Assembly: GCF_905475395.1 (NCBI RefSeq)
Contig: NC_058339.1
Coordinates: forward strand, 45,083,172-45,147,171
DNA: 64,000 nt
Source of the DNA: Chrysoperla carnea
Lineage: Eukaryota > Arthropoda > Insecta > Neuroptera > Chrysopidae
Direction: 5' to 3'
Shown here: positions 11,008 through 23,085 of the stretch, piece by piece
Position numbering within the stretch: the stretch's first letter is position 1
Layout: the number at the start of each line of letters is the position of its first letter
Notes under the pieces: generated by a model
Databases searched by the model: none
Told to the model about the DNA's origin: nothing
Seen by the model: the letters and a program-made list of their open reading frames with translations, nothing else
Translations under genes and position numbers: made by a program

Positions 11008-12785
11008 TAATTCAAAAATCTATAAAAACACGCTTTTGTAACTAGCCTAAACTAAAAAAGTAGAAAATAATTTCTAGAAGCTAAAAAAAATAGAGCTATG
11101 AATAGCGGGGAGTGGTAAATTTTATTATTGTAAATATTTTATCGACAGATGTTGGTATAGGTAAAACATCTTCAACCCCACGCTTTTTTACGATAAAATG
11201 TTTTTTTTCTTAACCTCATGATGGCTTTTGTCCCATATATTTGACAAAATATTTTACAACCGTTGACCACAATTGGCAGATGGAAAAAATTTTGTTTTTC
11301 TTAAATTTTGAGTTGAATATTATTGCTACCCGATAATTGGAAAGTTAAAACTAAAAGTTAACTTAAGAGTTTTTCAAAATTTCCCGTATATGGCACATAA
11401 AATATCATATAGTTTGTGATTTTTCGTTATTAAAAAATGAATGTCCTATATTTTGGACAAAAGTTATCAAGTGATGTAAAAATGATCTGGTTATCGTGGC
11501 TGGTTATCAAGTGGTATACATACCAACCATAACCCTATTTTTTTTTAACTTCTATAAACTATTTTCTTACTTACAAAAGCACATTTTTTAGTTTTTAAAC
11601 TATTATATATTTTCTAATTTTTAGTTTAGATAGCACCAAAATCGTGTTTTTAAATTTTTAAACTATTGTTTATTAATATTATGGACTTATCTTTTATTTG
11701 CGCTTCCACCATCAAAGATTTTATAATTACTCGTTAATCTTCAAGATGTATATTAGGATAGTTAGACAAACTTATTAAATTATTGTATCGTTAACAGTCC
11801 ATGATGTGCGCAGTTTCAATTCAATCCTTAATTTTGCAGTGATACTTACGCTACATAGATACATACCAAGCTAATAAAAACGTGTTTATTATAATATCCA
11901 ACTATGTATATTTCGGGTAAATGCAAAATTTTTGAGTCCTTGAATTCTTCGCTGTATGTACCTACAAAATCATTCTGGAAAGGTCATCATAAAAATATCT
12001 ACTATATTTATTCCCTTGTATCCATATTTTTCATAATTATAGTTTTTCTATGATTATAGGAGAATATAAAATTGACCGCTAGTTTAGACAATATGTAGCA
12101 TCAGTGGGGCAAATTCCTAAATCCAAAATTAAAACACTACTATAATTTCTTAATAGAAACGATTTTATGGCTCTTTCAAAAGACAAGACATTACTTATAC
12201 AACGTGTCACTAAAGTTGGGTACATATGGAAAACTTTTCTATTATAATGTTAATCAATTAGAAACAAAGTTTATTTTAAACAAATAATAAAGGAAACGAT
12301 CAAGAAATCACTCCCGAAATATTTAGGAGTGTATTTAAACAATTTTGTAAAAGAACAATTACATATGTGGAATACGATTTTTCTGCTGTATTTGTTAAAA
12401 GAAAGTCATTAACAACCCATTACTACAAAAACAATTGTATGAATATCGCAATTCTTAGGTGTTTTCTTTTTTCTTAAAATTGTACAAATCATTAATCGAT
12501 AAATTGTACAAATCAAATATGATCCTAATTTATTAATCATTACCTCTTAAATAATAAAGATCCTTAAAAATATACACGATTTGATTGGCACAAAGCCTTA
12601 TTTTTAATTTAGTAAAAATCTGCAAATTTATCAAATGAATTTTTTTTTTATCAGATCAGAATTGAGCGCATCGGTATTTTGTGTATAAGATACTAAATAG
12701 TCTAAATAACATATTAAAAATAATTCATTTTTATTAAAATTTTAATTTTTTTGTCTATCATGTTAGATATAAACATTTATACGCG
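11008..12785. other. Intergenic stretch downstream of hexamerin 2
   Basis: AT-rich DNA without a supported gene. A GTTATCAAGTGGTAT-like phrase recurs twice near 11465-11520, but I could not define a repeat unit. Confidence 0.45.
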
Positions 12786-12859
12786 TTAAGCTGGAATTAA
12801 ACCCGCAACTTTCGGCATTTCGGACCAGTGCTGCTCTAACCAATTGAGCCATTGAGGAC
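12786..12859 (-). repeat. tRNA-like sequence (tRNA pseudogene or SINE head)
   Basis: On the minus strand, GTCCTCAATGGCTCAATTGG begins a 74-base tRNA-like unit with an A box (TGGCTCAATTGGTTAGAGCA) and a degenerate B box (GGTTTAATTCC). The putative anticodon stem has a mismatch, and the loop lacks the usual T before the anticodon. No CCA-proximal acceptor pairing is convincing. It is better read as a decayed tRNA or SINE head than as a working tRNA. Confidence 0.5.
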
Positions 12860-13027
12860 AATGGCATAGGTAGCCATTATATATTACACTTGAATAATAT
12901 ATTGAACTAATCTATTTTAAAAATGTAATCAATTTTTAGGCTTTAAATTCGCAATTCGTTTTGTTCACAAATGACCTAAAGGTATAAAAAACTTAAATAA
13001 AACATAAAAAATTGCAAAACAAATTAT

Positions 13028-13033
13028 TTTATT
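13028..13033 (-). terminator. Candidate polyadenylation signal of hexamerin 2
   Basis: AATAAA on the minus strand about 81 bases beyond the TAG stop of hexamerin 2. The placement suits a short insect 3' UTR. Chance occurrence is possible in AT-rich DNA. Confidence 0.45.
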
Positions 13034-13113
13034 AACATAAAAAAAACATTATAAAAAAACAAAATTATAAACTCAAAATATTAGCATAAAAAAAGTGACA
13101 TTCAAACAATGGT

Positions 13114-16100
13114 CTAGTAATGTACTGGTACACGTGGTACAACAGTTGGATGGTTGATATCCTCAACAATTCCTTGATGGTAGATGACAACATCTTGGAA
13201 GTACAAGTTTGGAACATAGAATTGACTTTCATCAACAATTTCACGGTCTAATGGATAACCTAATGGTAAGTTATCAATGTACCGTGCACCGGATCCTACA
13301 CCGCAAGTGTACCAGAATTGTTCATCTTGTAATTCGCTGTATGAACCTTGGTATGGAGTAATAACAACAAGTACTTGGTATTGTACACCACTTTCAGAAC
13401 CTTTAGGTAAAAGGAGACGTTGTGGGAAGCCACAATGAGCTTCACTATTGTCGAAGATGAATGGTTCAGATCCTTGAAGACCAAGCATTACTTTTTTGTA
13501 TAAGTCGTAGTATGATGTACGGTCTTGTACAATGTGATGGAAGTCTCTGGAATCACGTACAATTATATTTTGTCCAGATTGTAAGTCGTACACGAATTTA
13601 TCCAGTTCAACAAAGTTAATGCGGTTTTCAGCGATGTTAATAATGTTTCCATAACTGTCGTATTTAGGTCCTAAGTATAAACGAACAACAACTTTTGATG
13701 TTTTGTCGCTGGAGACGTTGATTTTGTAGTTGAATGGTTTGTGGTTAAGACGTAATTGTCTGGCCTTAACAAGAACTTTTGGTACATCACTTTCAACTGT
13801 GTAATCGTTGTACAAAGCATTGTTAAGTTCAATGTTGAAATAATCAAAATATGTTACAAGTTGATCAACAAATACGCTATCGATTTTAACGCCTTGGTAT
13901 ACTAAGTCATTGTAGGTGTATGATGGAAGATTCTTTTTGTAGTATAAGAAGTATTCGACGATACGTTTGTAAATGCGGTAGAACATTGGATCACGTAAAG
14001 CTGTTTCGTATAATTCTAAGGTACTTGGTTGTAATTTGTAGTTGTCTAAAGGTTTGCCTGAGTAGCCCAAAAGTACTTTAGCCCATTTGATGAGATGTCC
14101 ATAATAACGACGATTTACTGAATCAGCATTGCCTTGAATTAAGTTTCCAAGAATTTCAGTTCCTTCTGGAGTGTAAAGTGGTACTTTGTTTCCGCTAACC
14201 TAGAACAAAAATAAAAACATTTAAAAAAAGAATCTTCAATTAATAACCTGAGAAAATAAATTGTGAGAGCAAAATAGAAACTTTCTAATCCATGATTCAA
14301 ATCAAAAATATATTCAATTATTTATATTTTACTTTGTTATTCTTTATCCAACTTTAGTGTTAGACCAATTAACAGAGGATTTTTGAAAATGAATTAGCTT
14401 ACTGATGGGTAATGGGTTCGATTTCTTTTTTCTGCATATAAAAGAAACCGTGGTCATTTTTTTCATTTACCAAAAACTTACAGATATTAATTTGTAACTT
14501 GTGCTCTGTAAGGTTACTTGTAATAAATTGGAGATTATTTTAAGCTTGATTAACCATGCATTTTTCTACTGGCTTTTTTTGTAATGCAGCCCCGTTGATT
14601 ATTTTTACCTTTATTTAAGGATAAAATAATGGCGAAGAAAATAGACAAAGTATATGAAGAAAGGAGCTAGTTCGAAATATAAAAATAAAGCAAAATTACT
14701 TACATCTAATACATAGCCTAAGTCAATAGCTTCAAGGATACGTTTTTCAAGGATATTCATACGTTCATATGTGTATTTTGTGTAGTCATCGTAAATGAGA
14801 TCTGTGTGAGCTGGACGAATTGGGAATGGTAATCCATTTTCGTATTGTAAAGTGCAGACATGTTCAACTGGTTCATCAATATTCACCCATGGAATTTCAC
14901 CTAAACCATTTGATAAACGTTCCAAATAGTAACGAGCAAGTAATTGTTGGTGTGTGTAGTAGAAAAGTTCACCACGACGATCCTTGTTTAATCCATATTC
15001 GGCACCAGTCATCCAGAATGGATAATCGGCATGGAAATAGTAGTAATACGAGTTTAAGCCAATATCTTCAGTGAAGTATGAAAGTAAGTATTGTTCTTTG
15101 TCAAGGCTTACGTATCTGTAGCTTGTGTAGTTTGCTGGAATGTAAACAACATCAACGCCATCTTCAACGGTATGAATTAAATCACCATATGGGTATTGTT
15201 CGACATTGTGGTAGTAACTTGGTACATTTTGTCCAAAGTGGTATGGTTTTTGTACGTATGATGTGTATGGTGTTTTTCCGTAGTATTGGCTTTTGATGTA
15301 TGGTTTTTGTACGTAGTCTTCGTTTAAATATTGACTTTCATAGTGTTCGTTTTCATAGCCGTATGGTTTTTGTTCGTATGAAACGTATGGCTTTTGTCCG
15401 TAAGACACGTATGGTTTTTGTTCGTAGCTTTCGTATGGCTTTTGTCCGTAAGATACGTATGGTTTTTGTTCGTAGCTTTCGTATTGCTTTTGTCCGTAAG
15501 ATACGTATGGTTTTTGTTCGTAGCTTTCGTATTGCTTTTGTCCGTAAGATACGTATGGTTTTTGTTCGTAGCTTTCGTATTGTCTTTGTCCATAATAAGG
15601 TTTGTCTTGGTAAACTTGTGATTCGTAGTAGTTTGGAACATAATCATAAGATTTGTAAGATGGGTATTGTCCATAAATTGATGATTTTTGTACATATGGG
15701 TATTGTCCATAGATTGATTGTTGACCATATGGGACTTGTCCATAAACAGATGATGGGACTTGTTCATAGTAGTGTTTGTTGATCAATGGTTGAACGTAAT
15801 CTTTTAAGAATGATGGCTTTTGACTGTAATAGCTGTTTGTTTTGTATGGGTATTGTTGATATTGTTGACCGTAATATGGCACATCACCATAGTATTGTTG
15901 ATTTTTTACATCGTATCCAAAGTATGGCTGTTGAACGTAGTCTTTACCTTGGTAAATATCTGATTTGTAACCACTGATGTAGCTCTTGTCTTGGTAGATT
16001 TCTGGTTTGTAGGTTTTAGCACTTTCAAGGAAGCTAACTAAACGTTGTTGTACTTCTGGTTTTAAGTATGCAAAATTTTGTTGTTTAAGTTCTTGCGCTC

Positions 16101-17301
16101 TTTTAATAACTTCATGATTGACGAAGTAGTATGGGTAGATTTCATATGGTGCTGGTAAAACTAATCCACGACAATCTGGACGATGGAGTACAGCGACGGT
16201 TAATGCATATACGTACATACCAGGGTTGATATATTGACGAGCCCAACAGCATACTTTGTAGAATGTTTCGTAGGTATTGGCGTAGTACATTAAATGGAAA
16301 AGTGCAATAACTTGACGACGGTGAACTTCATTGTACACAGAGAAAATTTCTTTGTGTGGCAAGAGTCCAATGCGGTAAAGTTGAATGAATTCTTTTACAA
16401 CAATAGGTTTCTGTAACGAACAATTGCGTTAGAAAAGTATGTAATTAATTATGTTAAAAGGTATTTGCATGTTACTTACTGTGAATAAACCAATATTTGC
16501 TTCGATGTCAAATGTGTTTGCAATTTCCACTTGGTCCTTGAATGAGTTTGGTTGATGTACATGACGGAGAAGCCTTAAGAGATCTTTTTGTCTTTGTAAA
16601 ATTACTTTATCCGCTGGAAAAAAAATAAAAAAATGACTGGTTTTTGAATAATTATGTAAATGCTTTGTTCTAAATGAAACCATTTTTGATATTTAGGGCG
16701 ATTTTTAAACGATATTTGAGAAAAATACTTTAAACAAAAAATTTTCTTTGTACATTTGCCTCATTAAATTAAATTTAATCTAAATTTTAGGTGAAAGAGA
16801 ATGCCATTTTAAACATCAATTAATGGCGAGTGATGTTAAGCCATTGAACAAGGCATGTTTTTACATGTTTTTTTTTCGAGAGTAATTTTTCAATGGTATA
16901 TAATAATTTGGCGTTAAACTGTATTTGTGTTTGAAATGAAATCTTTACACTTAAAAAAAACTAACTGAAAATTCGCTATTAACGATTAGAGAATATAATT
17001 TTTTTAAGTTCGCGGTAACAAAGTTGGTAAGCTCAGCTAATTTTGCGAAAAACTTCGGTTTTCTCTGATTGAACAAAAATTTTTATTTTCTTCCACAATC
17101 AGAATAATAGGAAATTCGAAACTAACTTTTCAAAATAGAATAATTTATGATCTTTCGTAAAATAATATTTTTAAGATGAAACTTACCAATTTTTCCATGT
17201 ATACCACGATAGACTGATTGAGTTGGAACTGGTATGCGTGTTGGAATTGCTAAGGCAAGACCACAAACTCCAACAAGGAGTGCAATTAAAGCAATCTTCA
17301 T
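13114..17301 (-). CDS. Hexamerin 2 with tyrosine-rich repeat insertion, four exons
   Basis: Minus-strand gene with exons 17301-17187, 16613-16480, 16410-14704 and 14199-13114. The donors all read GTAAGT and the acceptors end CCAG, ACAG and CTAG. The phases and the 134-nt second exon match hexamerin 1. The product is 1013 residues, against about 700 for typical hexamerins. A signal peptide (MKIALIALLVGVCGLALA) marks secretion. The hemocyanin N, middle and C domains are complete: YYYYFHADYPFW (about 538-549), THQQLLARYY (569-578), HCGFPQRLLLPKG. Copper-ligand positions are aromatic, so oxygen binding is not expected. Exon 3 carries an in-frame block at residues about 216-492 with 68 tyrosines in 277 residues, rich in Q, K, P, S and G. 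It sits between the conserved YLKPEVQQR and IPANY segments. The body is a normal storage protein, and the block may add a cross-linkable or extra tyrosine store. No stop or frameshift was seen. Confidence 0.95.
15184..16014 (-). repeat. Coding region for the tyrosine-rich block in hexamerin 2
   Basis: This 831-bp segment of exon 3 encodes residues about 216-492. Tyrosine makes up about a quarter of the residues, with Q, K, P, S, V and G frequent and almost no hydrophobic core residues apart from V/I. Recurring words include YGQ, QKPY, SYEQ, PYYGQ and YQDK. The upstream half is irregular and the 3' half is a clean tandem array. Such composition suggests an extended, disordered segment. It is absent from hexamerin 1, which has a 63-residue unrelated insert at the same place. 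Confidence 0.9.
15364..15588 (-). repeat. 48-bp (16-residue) coding tandem repeat
   Basis: About 4.7 copies of a 48-bp unit encode KPYVSYGQKQYESYEQ-like 16-mers. The three copies toward 15580 are nearly identical at DNA level. Those toward 15364 show substitutions (KQY to KPY, ESY to VSY). This points to recent unequal exchange or slippage in the array. The unit length is a multiple of three, so copy-number change keeps the frame. Confidence 0.92.
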
Positions 17302-17349
17302 TGTTTTCAGTAGATGTTCCTTAGATCCAATGTATGAGGACTACACAAA

Positions 17350-17391
17350 ATCTGAGTCTGCCTTCTCCAATTTTGTTTCCCATTTTATATA
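17350..17391 (-). promoter_or_regulatory. Candidate core promoter of hexamerin 2 (TATA box and initiator)
   Basis: TATATAAAA lies at 17391-17383 on the minus strand. A CTCAGAT initiator-like motif around 17353 would give a 5' leader of about 52 bases before the ATG at 17301. The layout parallels that of hexamerin 1, consistent with shared regulation of the pair. Confidence 0.55.
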
Positions 17392-17399
17392 CAATTTTT

Positions 17400-20300
17400 T
17401 CAATTAATCTGCATAACCTTTACTCCTCCCACTGATGAAGAATTAAACTATAATAAAAATTAGGTATATCATTAATAAAAAATAATGCGTTGCTATGTGA
17501 GTCTAATAAAAAATTCCGATAATGTTTTGCATTTTTTTCAATTAAAAAAAAAAATTAGCCGATATGTGTTTGTAAGTTTATATTATTATTTTGCACATAG
17601 TCACCGAGAGATGATTGTTGACCTTTTGTAAAGTGATAGTATTGTCAAAATAATTCTTAAAGGTGATAATAACAAATCAAATATAAAAAAAAATTATGTT
17701 TTGACTAAATCATTTTTTATTCTAGAAGTTGAATTTCATTTCAAAACTGTGCCAAACTAGATTATTTAAAATTGAGTTAAGAAGCTTAAACTTAGGTATA
17801 ATATATCATTGAGAAATGTCGAAAACTAACACCCTTCTTCAAGTTAAAATTAATCAAAATGCATTTTTTTTACAATAATAAAATACAAATTTTTATTTTA
17901 TAGCAATAATTTGTAAAAAGACAAAGAAAATTTTCTAATCAATTTAAATTTCTTAACAAAATGATCGCATGATAATAATGTTATAGATATTTAAAAAAAA
18001 TTTATTCTGGACTTCATGAAATATCAATAATTCGCAAAATTCAAAATAAAGTCAATTATATTTGCCGTAAAGTAATTTAATTTCAAGGCAAATTTTGGCT
18101 ATTCAAAGTCAGACTTGGAATTTCATACATTAATCATTATAAAAGAGCTAAAAGTGTTTTGTATTTTGAATAAAAAATTTTATAATATATTGTTTCTGTT
18201 AAAGTCAATTTTTAAAACTCATTTGTTGATGTTGGCGTAGGGAAGTTTTATTTGGATTTAAAATATTCCCTATATTGTCTGCAGTTGTGAATTATTTTCT
18301 TGGGGGTGTGCAGGTGTTCTTAGATGTTATGTCTTCTATTGTGCTGATTTCTAAATTCATTTATTTATTTTATTTTTTTTGTGGAATGTTAAATAAACGA
18401 ATAGTCATTGATATCGATGCTGTGTATCTGCTTTATGTACCCTCTATTAAATTACTCAACGAATTAATATCGTTATTTTTCATAGTGATATTGGTCACCA
18501 TTTTCTTAAGATTGATGATGATAAATTTGTTAATCTGTATATTCCAATTTTCTTTTGATCAAGACAAAACTATTTTATCGTAAAATATTTTTAGGAACAC
18601 CGTTTTGATATGTTTTTTTCAAAATATTTCAAGGGACATCATTCACGATTAGAAAAAAGCTGACGACAGAAAAATTAATTCTCGGTTTCAAAATTGATCC
18701 ATAGAAAGGTGGAAATTTTTCGATTATTATAACAATGAAATATTTAACGTAAATAAAGCTGTAGAAAATAAAGACCACAATTTATCAATTTAGAAAGAAG
18801 ACTAAAATTAAAATTTACGCTATATTCCTGGTTCAAATGTTCTTCATATATTTTTTTGAAGATAAAAAAAATAAATATATTTACAAAATTTTTAATGTAT
18901 TAATATGTGTTTTATAAAAAAATGATGCTCAATTTGGAGTAAAATTTTTCTTTGTGAATAGGCCCGTTTTATTATCAAGTATTTTATTTCATTGACAAAA
19001 GAAAAAAAAATTTTATATGAAAATGTTAATCATTCATTATAAACGTCAAAATTATATTTATTTCAATGATTTTCATTTGTATAGGAAATTTTTATCTATA
19101 GATTTATCAATTTTACTCTGTATAAGAATTTGTGAATAAAAACAAACTGGGTAGTTGGTACAATAGGCTTGGATTATTTCTACAAAAATAAATTTGATCA
19201 AACTGTGTTTCTGTTGTATCATCAAAGCCGCATTATGATTAAAGTACCAAAAAAAAAATTTGGAAAATTTAAATAGACATTGATAAAATTAGGAAATCTT
19301 CTTCGCATTAATCGATAATTTTACTTTCAAAATGTACAAAAGAGTTTTTTTTTGGCAGGATCTGTAGGTTTCTGGAATTTCTTAGTTGGATATCTTTAAT
19401 TGGTACTGATATAATATAAAATAAAGATTGCTATGTTAGACTAAAACAAAATACAATGGGCTGAGTATATATATATTTGCACTCCACGCTTTGAAAGAAA
19501 TAAAAACTACCGAGTACTTCTATTTTATCTAGGGTATTTTTCACTTTCACCATCTATATAACATCTTTAAAAATTCGAAGCATTCATCATGCACACTTTC
19601 CTTGTTACGTGTTTGTTGTTTTAGAATAAACGATCTTTATACGTTTAAGTCGTTTCAGAATAAACGCTATTTATGTGAGCTACCAAAAGCGGTGTAGAAA
19701 ATTGAAAAGATTCTAAGAAATTGGTAAGACTATAAGTTAAATTAATATTCTATGATTATTAAATCTTTTTGTGATATAAAAAGGGTCAAAAGTCAGGAGT
19801 TACATTTTTTGACGACTGGACCAAGTAAAGTTAAACATAGATGATTTAGGATTTCAGCAAGGCATTTCATTTCGAAAGACAAAACCAAAATAATTTCTGT
19901 GCCAGCGACTTTACAGCTATTTTTCAGCAACTCGACGTATTTCATGCCTCTAATTAAAAAATCAAGCTATTTTCGCTATACGTTTTACTAAGTGAATTTA
20001 TTTTTATGTCTTCATTAATTGGCGAATTAAAACGTCATTCTAATCTGGAAAATTTTATGCAATTTAGGTTCAGTTCCAGTGGAGGTGTTGTATACATATA
20101 ATTTTCTCACAAATAGGATATCTTTGAAACATATTATGCCAAAAATATGTAAAAATTCAAAAATATGTTTATTCTTAATCGCCTATTTCATCAAATATAC
20201 CTAAAGACCATTCAAATATATATCATCACTCTTTTCCGTTGGCGTTTCAGACGGATAGAAGTGAAAGGACTTTGATAGTACAGTTCATTTCTAGCACATA

Positions 20301-22540
20301 TAACAAACATTGGCTATATAGTCGTGTAGCAGAAACCTAAAAGCAAAATACGAACTATATGTATATATGAATCTCATTACGGATTGTGAAGGTTGTAGGT
20401 AGTAGGTAATATTTCAAATTCGTCGGTTAGTTTTATACGGTCAGTTGTTCTTTTATTGTTCATGAAATCATTAAACATGTATGAGAAAGCCTATATAGTC
20501 CTGTAGGAAAACACTTCGTTCAAACAAACGCATCGTTATGTATTTTTACCTCTATATAAAGGTTATTTTATCAATCCCAAGAAAAACAATGTGCACTTTT
20601 CACAGTTTTCAAAGGGTTCTTAAGTTTTTGAGATTATATGATTACCAAACTATATTTTTTAGCCATTCTTATTTATTAGGTTTCTATTCACTCATTTCAA
20701 AATTCCTCAAAAACAATACAATATTTTTTAAATTTAACATTTAATTTAACCTTTTTTAGAAAGGGAAGCATAATTTTGCTAAATGATCAATACATACTTG
20801 AACGACTTCACGGTTGGCTTCCTTTTGGGGAGTCTTCTAAACTTTCTCTCTACCGAACTGTTGTTGAGTGTGAAAATTAGCTTGTTATAGGTTTAGCCAC
20901 TTATCCTTGTAAATTTTTTCAATAAAAATTGATTATATATGAGTTACTGGAAGATTGGAAAACAAAATATAGCAAGTGTCTTTTTTAAACGTCTAATTTT
21001 GAAATGTATACAAGATTTTATTATTTTATTTGTGTATAGAGGATGTGTGGCGTTAACACCAGATTCCGTTTGTATTTTTGTTCAGTTTGACATGACTATA
21101 ATTTCTTTTTATTGAATGATTCTTCTATCATTTCTACTTTGTTGTTGGTTTATTCTGTGCTAGAAAAAACAATAGCGAGATGGTGCACTAGATTGATAGA
21201 ATCTCGAAAAAATTTACCTAAAGGCTTGCTACTTATACTTGCCCTTAAATAATTTTATAACGATTTTTTAATTCATCGCTTTAAGTTAATACCTCGGAAT
21301 CTTTTCATGTTCAGTCTATGTATCAGAAGCATTTAGCACTATGCAATTCTCACAACTAATGCGTACGAAAAAACGTTTCTTCGTAGAATGTGCTTTTACG
21401 CATTCGCGTACGAGCCCTTTTAACTGAATTACGTACATTTTAAGAAAATTAAAAATCGTCGAATTTACTTTCGCATATCTTAGTTACAAAATCTCGAACG
21501 AGCACCCAGTAAAGGACATATAAACAGTGTTGGTAAAAATACAATTGCAACAAGATTTAATTAAAATGTTAAAAAAAGTTTTAATTCAATAGTGGCAAAT
21601 CTGATTTTACCATTCGTTTCCTGGTGAAAAATCTCGTTTGAGAATGCGTAAAAACACATTCAACTTTTAAATCACATATTGGAATATTTTTGAAAAGCAG
21701 TTAATGCAGCCCATGTACGATTTCTTAGAAAATTATAAGACAAATTTTCTCTTCTTCCAATACTCGATACGAGGTAAGATGATAAAAATTTTGCCTCAGT
21801 ATTCAAAAACTACAAGCATTTGAATGATTCCGATTAGACAATTTTTCTCATAGATACAGATGTTTGAAACTTAACAAATATTTGAATTTGTTTTAAATTA
21901 GCGAGTTATTTGACATCGTGTATATGTAAATCTATTTGTTATACAAACTTATCAATACCCGATTCTATGATAATATTTTTATGAATCCGGTACCTTAATT
22001 GTGATGTTAAATCGTAGTCAATGTAAAAAACAAACTTATGAATATATGTATATATAAATCATACCATCATTTTCATTTGGTGTTTTCCTGGTGTATGTAT
22101 ATGTTTGTATGTATAGAGGGATATTTCCACTTAAATGAGTTAGTTCGCTTAGAAAATCACAATGCGTACATTTATTCTACATAAATATTATGCTTGTATA
22201 TGCGTTTATTATGTTTCTACATAGTTTATTTATTATGTCTTGAACAAATAAATAATAGTTCCTGGATGACCGAGCTATACTCGGTATTTTTTGAGTTAAA
22301 AAGGCACAAACTTTATCACTTATATAAGAACCACTTAAAAGGTCTCTAAACAAATACCAATTTGAATGTTCCGCTATTGTATTTTAGTTTGTCGCCAATA
22401 GATGTCAGAAAGTGATCAATCAATGTTTCAATTTTTCCTGACAGCACGTATAAAACGAATTTTTCTAAAAAGGAAACCTAGCTAGATAAATTTTTCCCCC
22501 CAAATATACTAATTTTCGTTTGAGCCGTTTCCGATTGCTG

Positions 22541-22545
<5 letters not shown>
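17400..22545. other. Long gene-free stretch upstream of the hexamerins
   Basis: AT-rich DNA with no supported gene. The longest plus-strand frame (18275-18583) lacks an ATG start and is a hydrophobic low-complexity translation. Around 21350-21670 a word like GAATGTGCTTTTACGCATTC recurs in inverted orientation (about 21387 and 21640), a weak hint of another inverted-arm element. Enhancers of hexamerin 2 could lie near 17400-18200, but I see nothing specific. Confidence 0.45.

Positions 22546-22607
<62 letters not shown>
22546..22607. repeat. (TA)n microsatellite
   Basis: An uninterrupted TA dinucleotide run of about 62 bases ends exactly where the next dispersed repeat begins (CTAGCGGCCCC). 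The microsatellite could be the target or the tail of that repeat. Confidence 0.95.
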
Positions 22608-22608
<1 letters not shown>

Positions 22609-23085
22609 TAGCGGCCCCGGCGGACGTTGTCCCGTAAAAACGTAACTCCAATTCATGAATACCTATACTACGTTTAGCCTGTCCGCTAAACCCATCCATC
22701 TAAACCCCAATTTAACTCCTATTTATTGTAGTGGCCTGACCTTCGACCTTTGGCCTGACCTTTGATAGTAGAGCTCGCTGCGCTCGCATATGGCTCTAAT
22801 AAATGCCTATTGACAATACCTGAATACTATTAAAAATACATAGTACACATAGTATACATAATGTGATATGATTTATATGCGCTCCCACCATTTAATGAAA
22901 TTTCATTTTTTTTGGTACGGAGCCCTCAAAAACAGTTGTACTGGACCAAATTGTAAATCTAAACCATTCTCGAATCTCCACGAACACACACAAAAAATTT
23001 CATCAAAATCGGTCCAGCCGTCTAGGAGGAGTTCAATTACATACACACGCTCACAAGAAATATATATATATTAAGATATATAAAA
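22608..23085. repeat. Dispersed repeat starting CTAGCGGCCCCGG
   Basis: A GC-richer block set between TA runs. It begins CTAGCGGCCCCGGCGGACG and contains a short tandem (GGCCTGACCTT twice, near 22731-22765). It ends with the phrase AAATTTCATCAAAATCGGTC and CAGCCGTCTAGGAGGAGTT, then a CACAC and ATATATA tail. This tail phrase recurs in many arthropod interspersed repeats. There is no intact reading frame. I assign it to a retroelement-like or non-autonomous repeat without a class. Confidence 0.7.

Noticed and set aside
12786..12859. Functional tRNA gene
   Set aside because: Mismatch in the anticodon stem, no T before the anticodon, degenerate B box and no convincing acceptor stem.
15324..15767. 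Minus-strand frame rich in NKNHTYLTDKS-type repeats
   Set aside because: Alternative frame of the same tandem repeat inside hexamerin exon 3; no independent support.
15300..15782. Plus-strand open frame with FVRS/MVFVR-type repeats opposite hexamerin 2
   Set aside because: It is the antisense shadow of the 48-bp coding repeat. A repeat whose unit is a multiple of three keeps several frames open on both strands.
4867..17301. Hemocyanin or phenoloxidase identity for the two large genes
   Set aside because: The copper-ligand histidines are largely replaced by aromatic residues, which is the hexamerin signature.
18275..18583. 102-codon hydrophobic frame
   Set aside because: No ATG start, low-complexity AT-driven hydrophobic translation, no domain and no splice context.
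22465..22699. Minus-strand frames across the TA microsatellite
   Set aside because: They consist mainly of IYIYIY from the dinucleotide repeat.
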